NCBI RefSeq assembly: GCF_963169125.1
Contig: NC_084797.1
Location: forward strand, 93,343,868 to 93,407,867
Origin: Humulus lupulus
Taxonomy: Eukaryota; Streptophyta; Magnoliopsida; Rosales; Cannabaceae
Direction: 5' to 3'
Length of the DNA stretch: 64,000 nt
The position numbers and the translations under genes were made by a program. The notes under the pieces were generated by a model, which saw only the letters and a program-made list of their open reading frames with translations, was not told where the DNA came from and did no database searches. Below are positions 1 to 13,700 of the stretch, piece after piece (within the stretch, counting starts at the first letter, position 1; every line of letters starts with the position of its first letter).

Positions 1-1915
1 ATGTTTACATAAAAGGATAATGGTGATTGGATTGGTGCCGGGGATGAAATCTGGTCTAGGGCAATGTATTGAATGGCTTCAACAAAGTTGTTAGGAATAA
101 AGGCCGAGTTATTTAGTAAGATGGTATTCTCCAAGGTCGATCTTTGATCTGGTTTGTACCAGCTGTAGGTCAGGGAGAAGGATATGCAAAAGACTGCTAT
201 TATATTAGATATGGGCATCGGGAGTGCTAAGTTATGTTTTGAGGAACTGGTTAACGCTAAGTTATGTTTGGATGGATTAGATGAACAGAGTATTGTGATA
301 TGTGATTGACTTGTTTGATGGTATTGTGATATGTTCTTGATTGGAATTTGCCAAGGTCAAGGAACGCCTCTGAAGGCAGGAGTTTCCTTGGACAGGCATG
401 ATATTATATGTGCTTTGGGAAAGAATTATGAGTCTTCTTACAGATCAAAATCAGTCTGCAGGTTGTTATGACACCTCAGTGACATGGAAAAAGGGATTGC
501 CTATGCATCATGTTAGTTAAAGAATCTGACCAGAACTAGAGTAGAGTTTCTGGTGGGCTAGGTGGCCTGCTTTATGCTTGAGATTATTATTTCATAAAGG
601 ATCAAGGAGAACAATTAAGTAACCACAGAAAGTGAGATTGAATGGAAAGCCTTAGCTGGATTAGCTAAGGATTATGCAATGTCAGGTATGGATTTATTGT
701 TGTATAAGGATCGAACTTGGGATGCGATAGACACTGGGATTAAATGGGAGATTCTGGATGAATCTCATATTATCCTCTTATTCTCTTCATCCAGCATCAT
801 GGAAATGTAACAAGATATGAAAGCTTTATAGTGGTGGCCTGGGATGGAGAGGGACGTAACAGAATACATGGCAAAGTTCCAAAGTTGATAAGCAAGTCAA
901 GACAGAGTATCAGAAACTAGTAAGGCTATTGTAGCCTTTTATTATTCCATAGTGGAAATAAGGAAACATCGCGATGGGTTTCGCAGTGGGGCTGCCCAGG
1001 ATAGTGGCCAACGTGATTTGGATTGGGTCATTATGTACCAATATCTAGAGTGAGTTCACTTCTATCAGTAAGGACAAGTAACATAGTTGATCAATATTCA
1101 GATCTCTAAATGAGAAAGATAGTACGCCTTCATGGAATTTGAGGTCTATCTTAGCAGATGAGGACTCAGTTTTTACATCCAGGTCTTGGAAAGGTAGAAG
1201 AAGGCGATGAATATACAGTTCATTATCCTCAAACTGATGATAAATTAGAGAGGGAGTTATTCAATTATTGGAAGGGCACTCTATGAGATGTTGTATGATA
1301 GAGAATGTATATCACCCATTCATTGGAATGAGATGGGTGAGATGTTGATTTTGGATCCTGAGGTAGATCAGGGGATCATTGAGATTATTAGAGGTTAGAG
1401 CTTGGATGCTCACTTCTCAGAGTAAATGGAAAAGTTTTATTGAAATGAGAAGCCGGAACATGGAGTTCCAAATAGAAGATTGTATCTTCCTTAAAGTATC
1501 ACCATGGGAAGGGGTGAGGAGATAAGGGCAAGTTGAGCCCTAGATTAATATGACCGTTTGAGTCCTGGATAGGACTGGTCAGATTGATTTTGGATTGGCC
1601 TTATCATTGGCACTGTCAGCTATATACAGTGTATTTTATGTTTCCATGTTGAGGACATGGGTTAGAAGAAACTCATGAGTTGAGTAATGAGAATCTGGAG
1701 ATTGAGACTAAGTTATCCTGTAAGGAATAGCCAGTCCAGATATGAGACGGAAAGAATAAGGTTCTGAGGAACAAAGCTATACCTTGAGTCAAGGTAATGT
1801 TACAAAGACAGTGAGGTCGGGGGAAAGACCTAGGAAACTGGAATCAGTTGTGCGAAATTCTTATTCCAGACGGTTCAGATAAATTTTGAGGATGAAATTT
1901 CTGTGAAGGGGTAGT
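1..1915 (+). pseudogene. Degraded Ty3/gypsy (Tekay-like) pol, 3' part
   Basis: This is the remnant of a chromovirus polyprotein (reverse transcriptase, RNase H, integrase, chromodomain) that once copied and inserted a retrotransposon. Reading forward in shifting frames I see an RT fragment near 120-180 (FSKVDL then SG-YQL), integrase words near 1210-1340 (PQTD, then ALYEML and SPIHWNEMGE), and a chromodomain-like tail near 1720-1800 (PVQI...KNKVLRNKAIP). The same words occur in the better preserved minus-strand Tekay element at 8314-17878, which supports the family. Stops and frameshifts are so frequent that no long ORF survives. The 5' LTR, gag and protease lie off the left edge. The 3' LTR follows directly at 1916. 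Confidence 0.75.
1904..1914 (+). other. Polypurine tract of the left-edge Tekay element
   Basis: A purine-rich run (GAAGGGGTAG) lies directly before the LTR start TGTAATGCC. That is where plus-strand DNA synthesis is primed in LTR retrotransposons, and it supports placing the LTR boundary at 1916. Confidence 0.6.
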
Positions 1916-2216
1916 TGTAATGCCTGAAAATCCCTAATAAGGTTTAGGACCCTGATTAGGAGGCCGAGAGGGCCATAATTGATTTATTATGCCATTAAAT
2001 GATTATATGCATGTTTATGTGAATTATTTTATAATATGATGATAAATGCATGCATATGGATCTATTTTTAATTATAAGGGCATTTTGGTAATTTGGCCCG
2101 TTGAGGGCATAATTGTGTATTTTCAGGTATGTTGGTGAATTGTGAGTGAGACCATATCATAATGTGGATTTGTTAGAGCCATTCAGCATGAGATGATCTT
2201 TGAATGCAAGTTATCA

Positions 2217-3363
2217 GTTTGGTCATAACGAGGTTAATTTCGGGGCTCGGGGTGAGTATCGGGGTAATTTGAGAATTAGTACATCACCAGGAATTAAAGG
2301 ATAATGGGATATGATTTATTAGCATATGAGAATATTGGGAATAACGGGAATTGGAGGGCATTAATTATGATTAGCGGGATTAGAGAAAAATGACGGTTTT
2401 GCCCCTGGTGGCTGTTTAGGGTTTTATTTAAGCCTTGGGGTATTTTAGTCTTTTCACTTAAGGATAGATATAAATCATTGAGAAGGTTGTAGAAATCTAA
2501 GAAAAACAGAGCATCATTTGTTCCTCTCCAGTCATCTTCTTCTCCCCTTCTTTCTTTGAAATTTTGAACCCCAATTGAAGATTCAAGCTAGGGAGTTGAG
2601 CCTTGATGGTCTAGGGTTGTGTTCCACCATTGAAAAGGGTGTGATTATGAGCTTTAGATAAGTTTCTAGCCATTAGAACTCTGGTTTTGCTCTGTTTTTC
2701 CTTTTTGATGTTCAGTTGGGATTTTGATTGGGATAATGAGATTTGATGGGAGTTCTTGGCAAAGGTTCCTTGGGTTATGATGCCTAGGACTTGTATGTTG
2801 GGTATTTGGGTTCATTTGGAAGTTTAGATGAGGTTTGGAAGCATGTTTTGAATGTTGGAAATGGAAAACTCGAAAGAGGAAGAACTAGGGTTGGTTCAAC
2901 CTGGTTCTAGTGCTATAGCGCCCAAGGGAAAGCTCTACAACGCTAGCCAGGGCAAACCAATTCTGGTTGTAGCGCTGGGGTACTAGGGGGGCAGCGCTGT
3001 AGCGCTACCCTGCTTTTCCTGATTCATATTTTGGGCATTTTTGAGGGTATTTGGCTCAGGGTTTCAATTTCTAAGGCTCGGGATCAAATCTACTAACCGT
3101 TTGAGTACGATTCGAGGTCCCGGGAGTGAGGTTTAGGTCAAGAACCCTTTATTGTTATTTCATTAATTGGAAGTTATATTTGGTTATAACTAGGTGACTG
3201 CTAAGGGATCAAAGGATCGATCGTTCTCAAGGGTCGTTCATTTGTTATTTCTCGCTCGAACTAGAGGTAAGAAAACTGCACCCCGTATGTGATGCATGAG
3301 AAACATGTGATTAGGGCATGGCATGAATGTTGAATATGAGATTGATCAGAGCTTGAGTCTCAG
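2217..3363 (+). repeat. Duplicated LTR segment, copy A
   Basis: About 1.15 kb, starting GTTTGGTCATAAC and ending GCTTGAGTCTCAG. It matches copy B with scattered substitutions of a few percent by eye. It includes the LTR GC-rich segment with repeated TAGCGC words near 2920-3010. The sequence departs from copy B immediately after CAG at 3363. Confidence 0.85.
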
Positions 3364-4340
3364 CAAAACAACTAAAACCTTAGGATTTTAGAGCTAGAAT
3401 TTCATACCTTCAATGGAGAGTCGACCTTAGGCTAGCCTCTACACCTCCTTGGCTTACTCCTCCTCAAATCCTCAGCTTTAATCCCCTTAATTCCCCATAA
3501 AACTCAGTTTAGAAAATCATCTCAGCCAAAACCAGAAACATAAGAGCAGACCCTAGAAACTAACCTCAGTTGGATGCCTAATCCCTGCTGAATTCTCACA
3601 CTTGATCAAGGTCTCAAGCACAAGGCGTTAGCCCAGAACTCCTCTGAATTTTAGCTCCAAAAGACCCCAAGGAATGGAGCCGAATCCTAAATCGACAGAG
3701 AGAAAAGTGAACTTCTACTTTTCCTTTTTTCTTTTTTTTTTCCTTCTTCTTTTCTTTCCTTCAGACTCTAGACTTTTCCCACTAAGTCATAAAGCAACTT
3801 AACTTTTATCCCTTATAATCCAAATGACCAATTTTCCCTCCCTTTACTTCTAAGCCTTTTAATCCACCTAGGGGCATTTTGGTCATTTCACCTAATTCCC
3901 GCTAAATCCTCAAATGACTCTAATATTTATCGCTTAATTCCAGACACCTAACTAGTTTCCAATTATATTCCTCAATATCAAATAATCTCCAATATATTAC
4001 CTAAATTCCCGAAAATACCCCCAGGCTCGCCCCGAGCCGGGTATAAATCCCCGCCGTGACTTTTTCATGAAACTGCTCGCTGGGATCATCTCGAGTCACA
4101 GATTACAAATACATCCACATAATAATGTGGTCTCGACAATTTATCACATATATATACAATTATGCCCTTCTAACCTAGTCAGGGCCTACATGCATACTAA
4201 TACACATAGTCATGCATCACAGATATTCAAATAGTCATATGACATGCGTTTAATCATTAAATCACGTATAATCCAGTTATGCCCTCCTGGCACAATAATC
4301 GAGGCCTTTAAGCCTTATTAGTAAATTTGGGTCGTTACAG
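3364..4340 (-). mobile_element. Inverted fragment of a second Tekay-type LTR
   Basis: Read on the minus strand from 4339 this begins TGTAACGACCC...CTAATAAGGC, the usual start of the Tekay LTRs here, and contains the conserved AGGGCATAA and ACATTATTATGTGG words. It is only about 0.98 kb, so the LTR 3' portion is missing. It sits exactly between duplicated segments A and B. There is no short TSD. Instead the flanks are the 1.15-kb duplication, so this is not a simple insertion. Confidence 0.7.
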
Positions 4341-5488
4341 GTTTGGTCATAACCGGGTTAATTTCGAGGCTCGGGGTGAATCTCGGGGTAATTTGAGGAT
4401 TAGTACATCACCAGGAATTAAAGGGTAAGGGGAAATGATTTATTAGCATATGAGAATATTGGGAATAGCGGGAATTGGAGGGCGTTAATTATGATTAGCG
4501 GGATTATAGGAGAAATGACGGTTTTTCCCCTGGTAGTTGTTTAGGGTTTTATCTAAGCCTAGGGGTATTTTAGTCTTTTCACTTAAGGATAGATATAAAC
4601 CATTGAGAAGGTTGTAGAAAGCTAAGAAAAACAGAGCATCATTTGTTCCTCTCCAGTCATCTTCTTCTCCCCTTTTTTCTTTGAAACTTTGAACCCCAAT
4701 TGAAGATTCAAGCTAGAGAGTTGAGCCTTGATGGTCTAGGGTTGTGTTCCACCATTGAAAAGGGTGTGATTCTGAGCTTTAGGTAAGTTTCTAGCCATTA
4801 GAACTCTGGTTTTGCTCTGTTTTTCCTTTTTGATGTTCAGTTGGGATTTTGATTGGGATAATGAGATTTGATGGGAATTCATGGCTAAGGTTCTTTGGGT
4901 TATGATGCCTAGGACTTGTATGTTGGGTATTTGGGTTCATTTGGAAGTTTAGATGAGGTTTGGAAGCATGTTTTTAATGTTGGAAATGGAAAACTCGAAA
5001 GAGGAAGAACCAGGGTTGGTTCAACCTGGTTCTAGTGCTATAGCGCCCAAGGGAGGGCTCTACAACGCTAGCCAGGGCAAACCAATTCTGGTTGTAGCGC
5101 TAGGGTGCTAGGGGGGCAGCGCTGTAGCGCTACCCTGCTTTTCCTGATTCATATTTTGGGCACTTTTGAGGGTATTTGGCTCAGCGTTTCAATTTCTAAG
5201 GCTCGGGATCAAATCTACTAACCGTTTGAGTACGATTCGAGGTCCCGGGAGTGAGGTTTAGGTCAAGAACCCTTTATTGTTATTTCATTAATTGGAAGTT
5301 ATATTTGGTTATAACTAGGTGACTGCTAAGCGATCAAAGGATCGATCGTTCTCAAGGGTCGTTCATTTGTTATTTCTCGCTCGAATTAGAGGTAAGAAAA
5401 CTGCACCCCGTATGTGATGCATGAGAAACATGTGATTAGGGCATGGCATGAATGTTGAATATGAGATTGATCAAAGCTTGAGTTTCAG
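4341..5488 (+). repeat. Duplicated LTR segment, copy B
   Basis: The second copy of the 1.15-kb LTR segment, starting GTTTGGTCATAACC directly after the inverted fragment. Unlike copy A it continues without interruption into the remaining LTR sequence (5489-6657), so copy B is joined to the original downstream half and copy A to the original upstream half. Confidence 0.85.
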
Positions 5489-6657
5489 TGTTTGTGCATG
5501 ATCATAATTATGCTGGTGATTGTTGAGTAAGCATGTTGAATGCCCTACATTTAGAAATTTGACATATGATATATGCCTGGTTGCATTGCTTACTTGTGTA
5601 TGGCATTGACCCATGAGTCAGAAATCGGCAATGGTGTTGGTATTAAATGTGAAGTTGTGACTCACTAGTCAAGTTCGGCAGTAGTACTAAGCACTAGTCA
5701 TATAGTATTGGATTAAGAGTCAAGAACGGTTTTAGCGTGTTTAACGCAAGCCAAAAAGATTAGATCTAATCGACATCTGCATTGAATGACTCATCATGAG
5801 CATTAATGCCGGACCGACCTCAAGTTCAATGAAAACTAAAAGCGCTTGTCTAGCCTATGGCTAGTCACTTAGAACCAGGGCCAGAAGGCCCAGGTGATTG
5901 CATCGTCACATGGCTATGGGTGTTGAGCCCACGTAGTGACTCCCTCATCCGTCACTCATCTAGTTTAAGTTAGTAACTTGCTCATCAGTCACTCATCTGA
6001 GGGTATGGAAACCATGTTAGTGACTTACTCCTCTGTCACTCATTTGATTAGGGCTATAAGCCCCAGCATGGTTATCAGAACCTCCAGTATTAATCACTCA
6101 TCTATTTAGGATTGACTTGATAGTCATCCATACAGGAGGGCATGGCCCACAACCATTATTATTTGGATTTATTTGCATATATGAATAGGGCTATTATTGC
6201 TACGCGTGCCTGTTATGATTTGGTAACATGTTACTACTGTTCATGAGCATATTGAGTTTTCTTGCTGAGTTTCGGCTCATTGGTGCTATGTGGTGCAGGT
6301 AAAGGCAAAAGAAAGTTGGACCATCCTTGAGTTGGAGATCTTAGGTGACGATGTGTACATATGCGGCTGTTCGACTGCCACAGCCGAGGGTTGAAAGAGG
6401 AACTAGGGTTAACCCTATTTTTCCGCTTAGGTCGGCTGGTTGTAAATATTTTGTTGTAATTAACCCTTAAATTATATTTTTAGGATCCCAATGTATACAG
6501 TAAACGTTTTAGTGAAACATTATATCTTAACCAAAAAATTTAACCCTAAACTGCTAATCATACTTAGTTACACGATTATGGCCAAATGACTCGATTAGCG
6601 AGATTAGCACTGTGTAAAATGCACACTGTAACGGTCCCTAGAGTTTAGGGTGTTACA

Positions 6658-8313
6658 CTTTTCGTATTTTTATCGATCTTCCTTTCCAAAGCTTTGAGCA
6701 CTCAAACCACGATCTTTCGAAGTGTTCTCTACATTTAAAGATGTGTGTGGGCACATAGAGAACATGGGTTTGTATTTTATGAATCACAAGTATTTCTCAA
6801 CGCATGAGAACTTAGATTATGGACTGAGAATGGCTAGAATATAGAAGAAGAAGTAGAGAGTTTTTGTCTAACAAAAACTTCTGAGAACTATTTTGAATTG
6901 TGAATTGTGTTGTGTCTCATGTATTTTTCTTGTGTTTTTTGTCTGTTATTCTTCTTCTTCCATATCATATATATTGAGATTCATAATAATAATAGCAATA
7001 TAAATATATTATAATAATGATGATAGGATTTAATTTTAGGTAAATATCTAACTTACCATATTTGAAAAATCTATTTTCAAATTATCAAATAATTAAATAA
7101 AAACTATACTGATACAATATTAGTACAACTAGTACACGCATGGCACAGTCCTGTACTGCTATTCCATTTTCAAGGATTTTACATTTTACATTTTTCTTTT
7201 ATTTAATTATTTAATTAAAATCAATCTCCCACAAAATAAGGTGTTAATCTTTTTAAGGAAAAGATGACAACTATATTTCAAAATTTAAATTATAAATTCA
7301 TATTCAAATTTATGTTCATCATTATCATCATCTTTTAAAATTCAATAAATCAAAAACTATTTTTGACTTACCAATTTTATTTTCTCCCACTAAAATAAAA
7401 TAAATAATTTATTTATTTATATATACGAAATTCAAAAATTTATATATTTAAATTAATAATTATATTTTCAAAATTAATAATTAATTCTAAATTAATTATT
7501 CAACATCAATTATCATATAATTGCATACTTGACCCGAAGAATAAAATTTTCTCAAATTACAGTTGTACCCTTGTATCAACTCTTACCTTGATATGGTGTT
7601 GATAGAGCTACCTTGGGGACCTATGGACCTATAATATCAAGTTCCAATAAATATTACATTATTGATCAAAGCTCTTTGATTAAATAATTATATTTATTAA
7701 TATCATGATTACTCCACTAAAAATATGAGATTGAACTCTTGATAATTATAGACATATATTTACTGAGTACTTTATTAAGAATAAAGTGTCCATTGATATA
7801 ATCATTACATAGCATTCATCCTCTATTAATGGTTCATAATTACAAGAGAATAAAATTACTGTTTTACCCTTTTAGTTATATCTTGTTGCTATAGTACCAT
7901 TGACTATACTAGTGAAGGTTGTGTCACAACAAGTTTGCGACGTGAGCGCTCATAACCTTTTTAGTTCCACAAGTCAACCCAATAAGGAACCATTATTCAA
8001 TCTATAAGAAGGTATAGATTCCATATCTGTTAAACTACGTCCCAAGCCATATAAATTATTGAGTCTCCAAAACAATGGTTCTTAGCCTGATCATTCTGAC
8101 AAACATGTCCGCATGAATCAAAGGATCAAATGACATATATAGGAGTTCATAGTAACCTCAGGATTAAGATCATCGTGTATATGATCATCGTTTGATGTGT
8201 TTGATGAATACTATGAACGGTGTTTAAACAAGTATTAACAAAGTTCATTTGGTCCAGTTCTATATACTCTCATCATGCAAAGTACCTCCACTAAAGTGTC
8301 CTACTACACTAGT
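6658..8313 (-). repeat. Ty1/copia LTR (minus), piece 1 (3' part)
   Basis: The reverse complement matches the plus-strand copia solo LTR at 47698-50357 in several places: the stretch around GGTCCATAG (here 7615-7650, there 48608-48650), and GTAGAGAACAC...GGAAGATCG...TACGAAAAG (here 6660-6735, there 50095-50170). The LTR 3' tip is missing because the Tekay element ending at 6657 inserted here. The piece ends at 8313, where another Tekay element inserted with TSD CTAGT (8309-8313 and 17879-17883). There is no coding capacity. Confidence 0.8.
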
Positions 8314-10719
8314 TGTAACGTCCTGGATAGCCAAGACCGCTATATTGTGTGTTTATAAAGGTGCAAGACTTGCTAATCAAGTCATTTAGTTAAAAAAAAC
8401 ATGTCACTGATACCACTAATGAACTAGGGTTAAAAGGTTTTGGTCACAAAAGATACACTTTAAATAATTAAACATTTTGCACAGGGGATCCCAAAAGAAA
8501 CAGAGTTTGAAAATTAGTTTACAAAATTTTCAGAGTACAACGACCACTAGCCACTCTAAGGCAAAACAGACTTTTATGGTGCTCTTGTTCCTGTCTTATC
8601 CTCAACCGTGGCGGCCGAGCAGCTGACCATGTACATTCTGCCTTCAGAGCTCTCTGGTTCAGGGCCGATCAAGCTTGTCCTTGCGTTTACCTGCACCACG
8701 TAGCACCCGTGAGCCAAGGCCAAGCAAGAAAATATAACATCATAGTAAAAACAATGATAACAATTGAATACTCCTTAAAACGTGTTCATACACTTAGCAT
8801 ACCACATTAATCACATAATCCATAGACATAACCAGAGAATCAACAGCCAACACTCAGCTATTCAGCATGACAAATCCATCAATCAATCATAATAATCAAA
8901 TCATATGATAATCAGGGTCGACGCCCTTACGTCGCACCCTCTGTTTAACCCCACTGACTCTGGTCTGCTTAAATCAAGCTCAGTGCATAATAAGCTTTCC
9001 TCAGCTACCAGTGGCTGAGCCGCCACCTATGCACCAATGTAAACTCCGGCACTCTTAGGCCATTTGTTTACTATTCACATGGCGTAATACCATCCTTCAT
9101 AAAGCATACAAAACAGGGAACCCTTAGTCCCATTATAAATTCACAACCGGGTGCAGTTTTCTTACCTTTAGTTTCCGAATGTACTGGTTACGTGAGATGC
9201 CTCTTGAGCACAATCCGTTTCCCGAGCCCCTAGCTTATACCTAGTCACAACCAAGACAAGGGATACCATTAATAATTGTAAAAAGGTTTCCGAATAAGGT
9301 TCTAGCCTCCGGGACATCGAATTCCACCAAACACGGTAGTCGAATCGATCCCAAGCACCCTAGGTTATGTTCCCGCGCTTAAAAACTCCAAAAGGCTAAA
9401 AGTGCCCTTAAGGGTCATGGCCCTTGAGACCCATGCCGTGGCCCGCCCCTTGAAACAAAGGCTAGGCCTCCCTTAACACAAACACGCGCCGCGACCCTGC
9501 CCCTTTGGCGCCGCGACGCTCCCTTACCTCAAAGCCTTCCTAGCTCTTCCTTACTCCGTAGGGCCACGGCCTTCTAGAACAGAGTCGCGGCCCAGCCCCT
9601 GAACTCAGAAAAATCACCATTTTTAACACTCAAACCTCACTCAAAACCATCCAAAACCATCCCAATTCCACAACTCAATTATCACCAAACTTCTAACACG
9701 TTTCCAGTAACATAATCCAGCAAAAACTTAGCCTAGAAACTCATCAAAATCCCACTTCAATCTCTGAAACTCAAAAGCTTAAAAAACATCAAAACCAGTC
9801 AAGAAAACACCAAGATTCAAACATTAGATCATACATTCGAGCTTACCTTCATTGATGAACCAATTCTCTAAGAAATTTCTGAGCTAACTCCCAAGTTCCA
9901 AGCTTCAATTCAGTCCTTCAATGCCAAAACCCATAAAAATTTCAAAACTCAGCCATAACCATAGAATTTAACCACCATGCATAGAACTTATGGCTTACCT
10001 TAACTCTTGATTGAATCCTTAGCTAATCCTTTAGCTATTCTCCTAAATCACAGCTCCCATTCTCTGAATTCCAGCCAAGTTCTTCCTGGTTCCTTGTGGT
10101 TTCCTTTGAGAGAGAAAGAGAAGAGGAGGGAAGGTCGGTTTGGCTTTTGTTCCACCGTGTTCTATATTTTACTTAGTCTATCCTTGAGCAATTAAGTCAA
10201 TCTCGAGGCTCAGGGTACCGAAAACGTCCCCGAGGGAGAAATGGTAAAATTCTCCAGTATTCCCACTTAAGCTTCATAACCTCAAATATAACTCCAACTA
10301 TTTATTTCCATAACCCGATAACCAAATAACCATCTAATACCTGAAATACCCCTTGACTTGCCACAAGTCAAGTATTAGGTCCTGTTGTGACTTTCCCGCT
10401 AACTAGCTCCCTAGGGACGCCTCAAGTCGCATGCTGCAGTATTACCCACATAATAATGTGGTCCTCCCAATTATAGCATATAATCACATTTACACCCTCA
10501 ATGGGCTAAAATTACAAATATATCCCCTTTAAGCTAAACGGGGCCTACATACATACTAATACTCGTAGACATGCATTTCATATTTATTCATGTAACCATA
10601 CAAGCATGCTTATCACAGAATCATGCATTACCCTAATAAATTCACACATAAACCAATTATGCCCTCCCGGCACACTAATCTAGGCCCTTGAGCCGTATTA
10701 GTGATTTTGGGTCGTTACA
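8314..10719 (-). repeat. 3' LTR of the Tekay element
   Basis: On the minus strand it starts TGTAACGACCC at 10719 and ends GGACGTTACA at 8314. It is 2406 bp against 2242 bp for its partner. The largest length difference is a segment between two CTTAG repeats (10018-10022 and 10172-10176) that is absent from the 5' LTR near 17335. A GC-rich segment with repeated GCCGCGAC/GCGGCCC-like words lies at about 9420-9600. Confidence 0.9.
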
Positions 10720-10737
10720 ACTATCCCCTCCTACTGA
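10720..10737 (-). other. Polypurine tract of the Tekay element
   Basis: On the minus strand this reads as a purine-rich run (CAGTAGGAGGGGATAG) directly before the 3' LTR. It supports the LTR boundary at 10719. Confidence 0.75.
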
Positions 10738-10755
10738 GAATTTCATCCTCGGAAT

Positions 10756-13700
10756 TTACCTGAATAGCTCGGGATACTGATCCTGCATCACCATCTCAAG
10801 CTCCCAGGTCGCTTTCTCGACCTTGCTATTCCTCCACAATACTCTAACTAGCGGAATCGTCTTATTCTGTAGAACTTTGTCCTTCCGATCTAAAATTTGA
10901 ACCGGTCGTTCCTCATAGGACAAATCTGTCTGCAATTCCAAGTCCTCATACTTAAGCACAAGTGTCATATCTGAGACATACTTCGCAACATAGAAACATG
11001 GAACACCTCATGAACTCCCGACAACGACGATGGCAAGGCCAACCTGTAAGCCACCTGTCCAATTCTCTCTAAAATCTTGAAAGGTCCAAAAAACTGAGGG
11101 CTCAGCTTGCCCTTTACTCCAAATCTCCTCACCCCTCGTAGTGGTGAAACTCGTAGAAACACGTGGTCCCCAACCCGGAACTCCACGTCTCTACACTTAG
11201 GATCAACGTAGCTTTTCTGTCTACTCTGCGAAGCAAGCATTCTGGCTCGGATCTTCTCAATAGCTTCATTTGTCTTCTTAACCACATCTGGCCCCAAATA
11301 TTTTCTCTCACCCATCTCATCCCAATGAATGGGCGACCTACACTTTCTTCCATATAGCATCTCATAAGGAGCCACTCCAATCGTGGACTGATAACTGTTG
11401 TTATACGAAAATTCAATATACGGGAGATACTTACTCCAAGATCCCTCAAAGTCAATCACACATGCCCTAAGCATATCCTCCAACACCTGAATAGTCCTCT
11501 CAGACTGTCCATCAGTCTGAGGGTGAAAGGTTGTGCTAAACTTCAACTGAGTCCCCATGGCTCTCTGCAGAGCTCCCCAGAACTTGGAGGTAAAGATATA
11601 TGGTCTCAATCAGATACACTAGACTTAGGAACCCCATGAAGATGAACTATCTCCCTCACATACAACTTTGCATATTGTTCCACTGTGTAAGTCGACTTCA
11701 CTAGCAGAAAATGAGCTGACTTGGTGTATATGTCCACTATCACCCACACCGAGTCATAAAGTCCCACTACCCTAGGTAGACCTCCCACAAAATCCATGGT
11801 AATGCCCTCCCACTTCCACTCGGGAATACCCAAAGGTTGAAGCAATCCCGCTGGGCACTGATGCTCAGCCTTCACCTACTGACATGTCAAACATCTGGCC
11901 ACATACTCCACCACATCCTTCTTCATCCCGGGCCACCAATATAACGTCCGTAGATCCTGATACATCTTCGTGGTACCCGGATGAAGCGAGTACGGCGTAG
12001 TGTGAGACTCATCTAATATCTCTCATCTGACCCCTTCATCTGTTGGAACACAAATCTGTCCCTGATATCGAAGCGTACCAGCCTTAGAAACAAAATAATC
12101 CTTAGCTACCCCCGCTAAGACATTCTGTCAAACTTCCTGTAACTGTACATCCACCAATTGACCCTCCTTGATCCGCTCTATTAGGGTTGACTGCAAGGTA
12201 ACATTGGCCAACCGGCCCACCACCAGCTCTATCCTTGCCCTGGTCATCTCATCTGCTAACTCTCTGGAGATTTGAACAGAACTAAATAACTACCCCGAAC
12301 CCCTCTGGCTCAATGCATCTGCCACAACATTGGCTTTCCCTGGGTGGTAAAGAATATCACAATCATAATCCTTAACCAACTCCAATCAACGCCTCTGCCT
12401 CATATTCAGATCCTTCTGGGTGAAGAAGTACTTCAAACTCTTATGGTCAGTGTATATCTCGTACTTCTCCCCATACAGGTAATGTCTCCACACCTTCAGT
12501 ACGAATACCACTGCTGCCAGTTCCAGATCATGGGTAGGATACCGCTGTTCATACTCCTTCAGCTGTCGCGATGCATAAGCTATAACTTTCTCATTCTGCA
12601 TCAACACACAGCCTAAACCCATCCTCGATGCATCACAGTATACCATAAACTTTCCTTCTTCCGAAGGAAGACTCAACACAGGTGCAGTAATAAGTCTTCA
12701 CTTTAATTCTTGGAAATTGTTCTCACACTTCTCTGAACAAACAAACTTCTGATTCTTCCGTGTCTGCTCTGTCATCGGTGTAGCAATTTTTGAGAATCCT
12801 TCTACGAACCGCCTGTAGTAGTCGCTAACCCGAGGAAACTCCAAACCTCCGAAACGTCCCTTGGCCTCGGCCAATCTCTCACTGCCTCTACCTTGGATGG
12901 ATCCACCTTAATCCCCTCTGTGCCAACAATATGCCCAAGAAAGGTCACATCTGGCAACCAGAACTCACACTTCTTAAACTTGGCATATAACTGATGCTCC
13001 CTTAACCTCTGTAAGACTAGTAGAAGATGTCGCTCGTGCTCTGCCTCCGAACTGGAGTACAACAAAATATCGTCGATGAAGACAATGACGAATTGATCCA
13101 AGAAGTCCTTGAACACCCTGTTCATTAGATCCATGAAAGCTGTCGGGGCATTGGTCAAACCAAAAGACATGACCAAGAACTCATAGTGCCCATACCGCAT
13201 TCGGAAGGTCGTCTTTGGTATGTCCTCGTCCTTGATCGTCAGCTGGTGATAACCAGATCGAAGATCAATCTTTGAGAACACCGCCTTTCCCTGCAGCTGA
13301 TCGAACAAGTCATCGGTCCTTGGTAGAGGGTAGTTATTCTTGATGGTCAACTTGTTCAATTCTCTGTTGTCTATACACATTCTCAGAGTCCCATCCTTCT
13401 TCTTAACAAACAAAACTGGAGCACCCCAAGGAGAGTAGCTAGGCCTGATGAATCCCAAATCTAGAAGTTCCTGTAGCTGTATCTTCAATTCCTTCAACTC
13501 TGCTGGTGCCATCCTATATGGTGCTCTTGATACTGGTTCTGTCCCTGGTGCTAACTCAATAACAAATTGAATATCTCTGCACGACGCCAATCCTGGTAGA
13601 TCCTCAAGAAATACATCCAAGAACTCACACACCAATCTCCTCTCCCCCGGCCCTGCTGGCAAAACCCTGGTAGTGTCCACCACACTAGCCAGAAAACCTA

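Larger units (their letters stand above)
1916..6657 (+). repeat. 3' LTR of Tekay-type element, internally rearranged
   Basis: The LTR starts TGTAATGCC after the polypurine tract and ends GTGTTACA, the same TGTAA...TTACA ends as the other Tekay LTRs in this window. At 4742 bp it is about twice their length (2.2-2.4 kb). The excess is a near-identical internal duplication (2217-3363 and 4341-5488) with an inverted fragment of a different LTR between the copies. Removing one copy and the inverted piece leaves about 2.6 kb. The right end abuts a minus-strand copia LTR at 6658, so this element inserted into that LTR. The left TSD is off-window. Confidence 0.8.
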
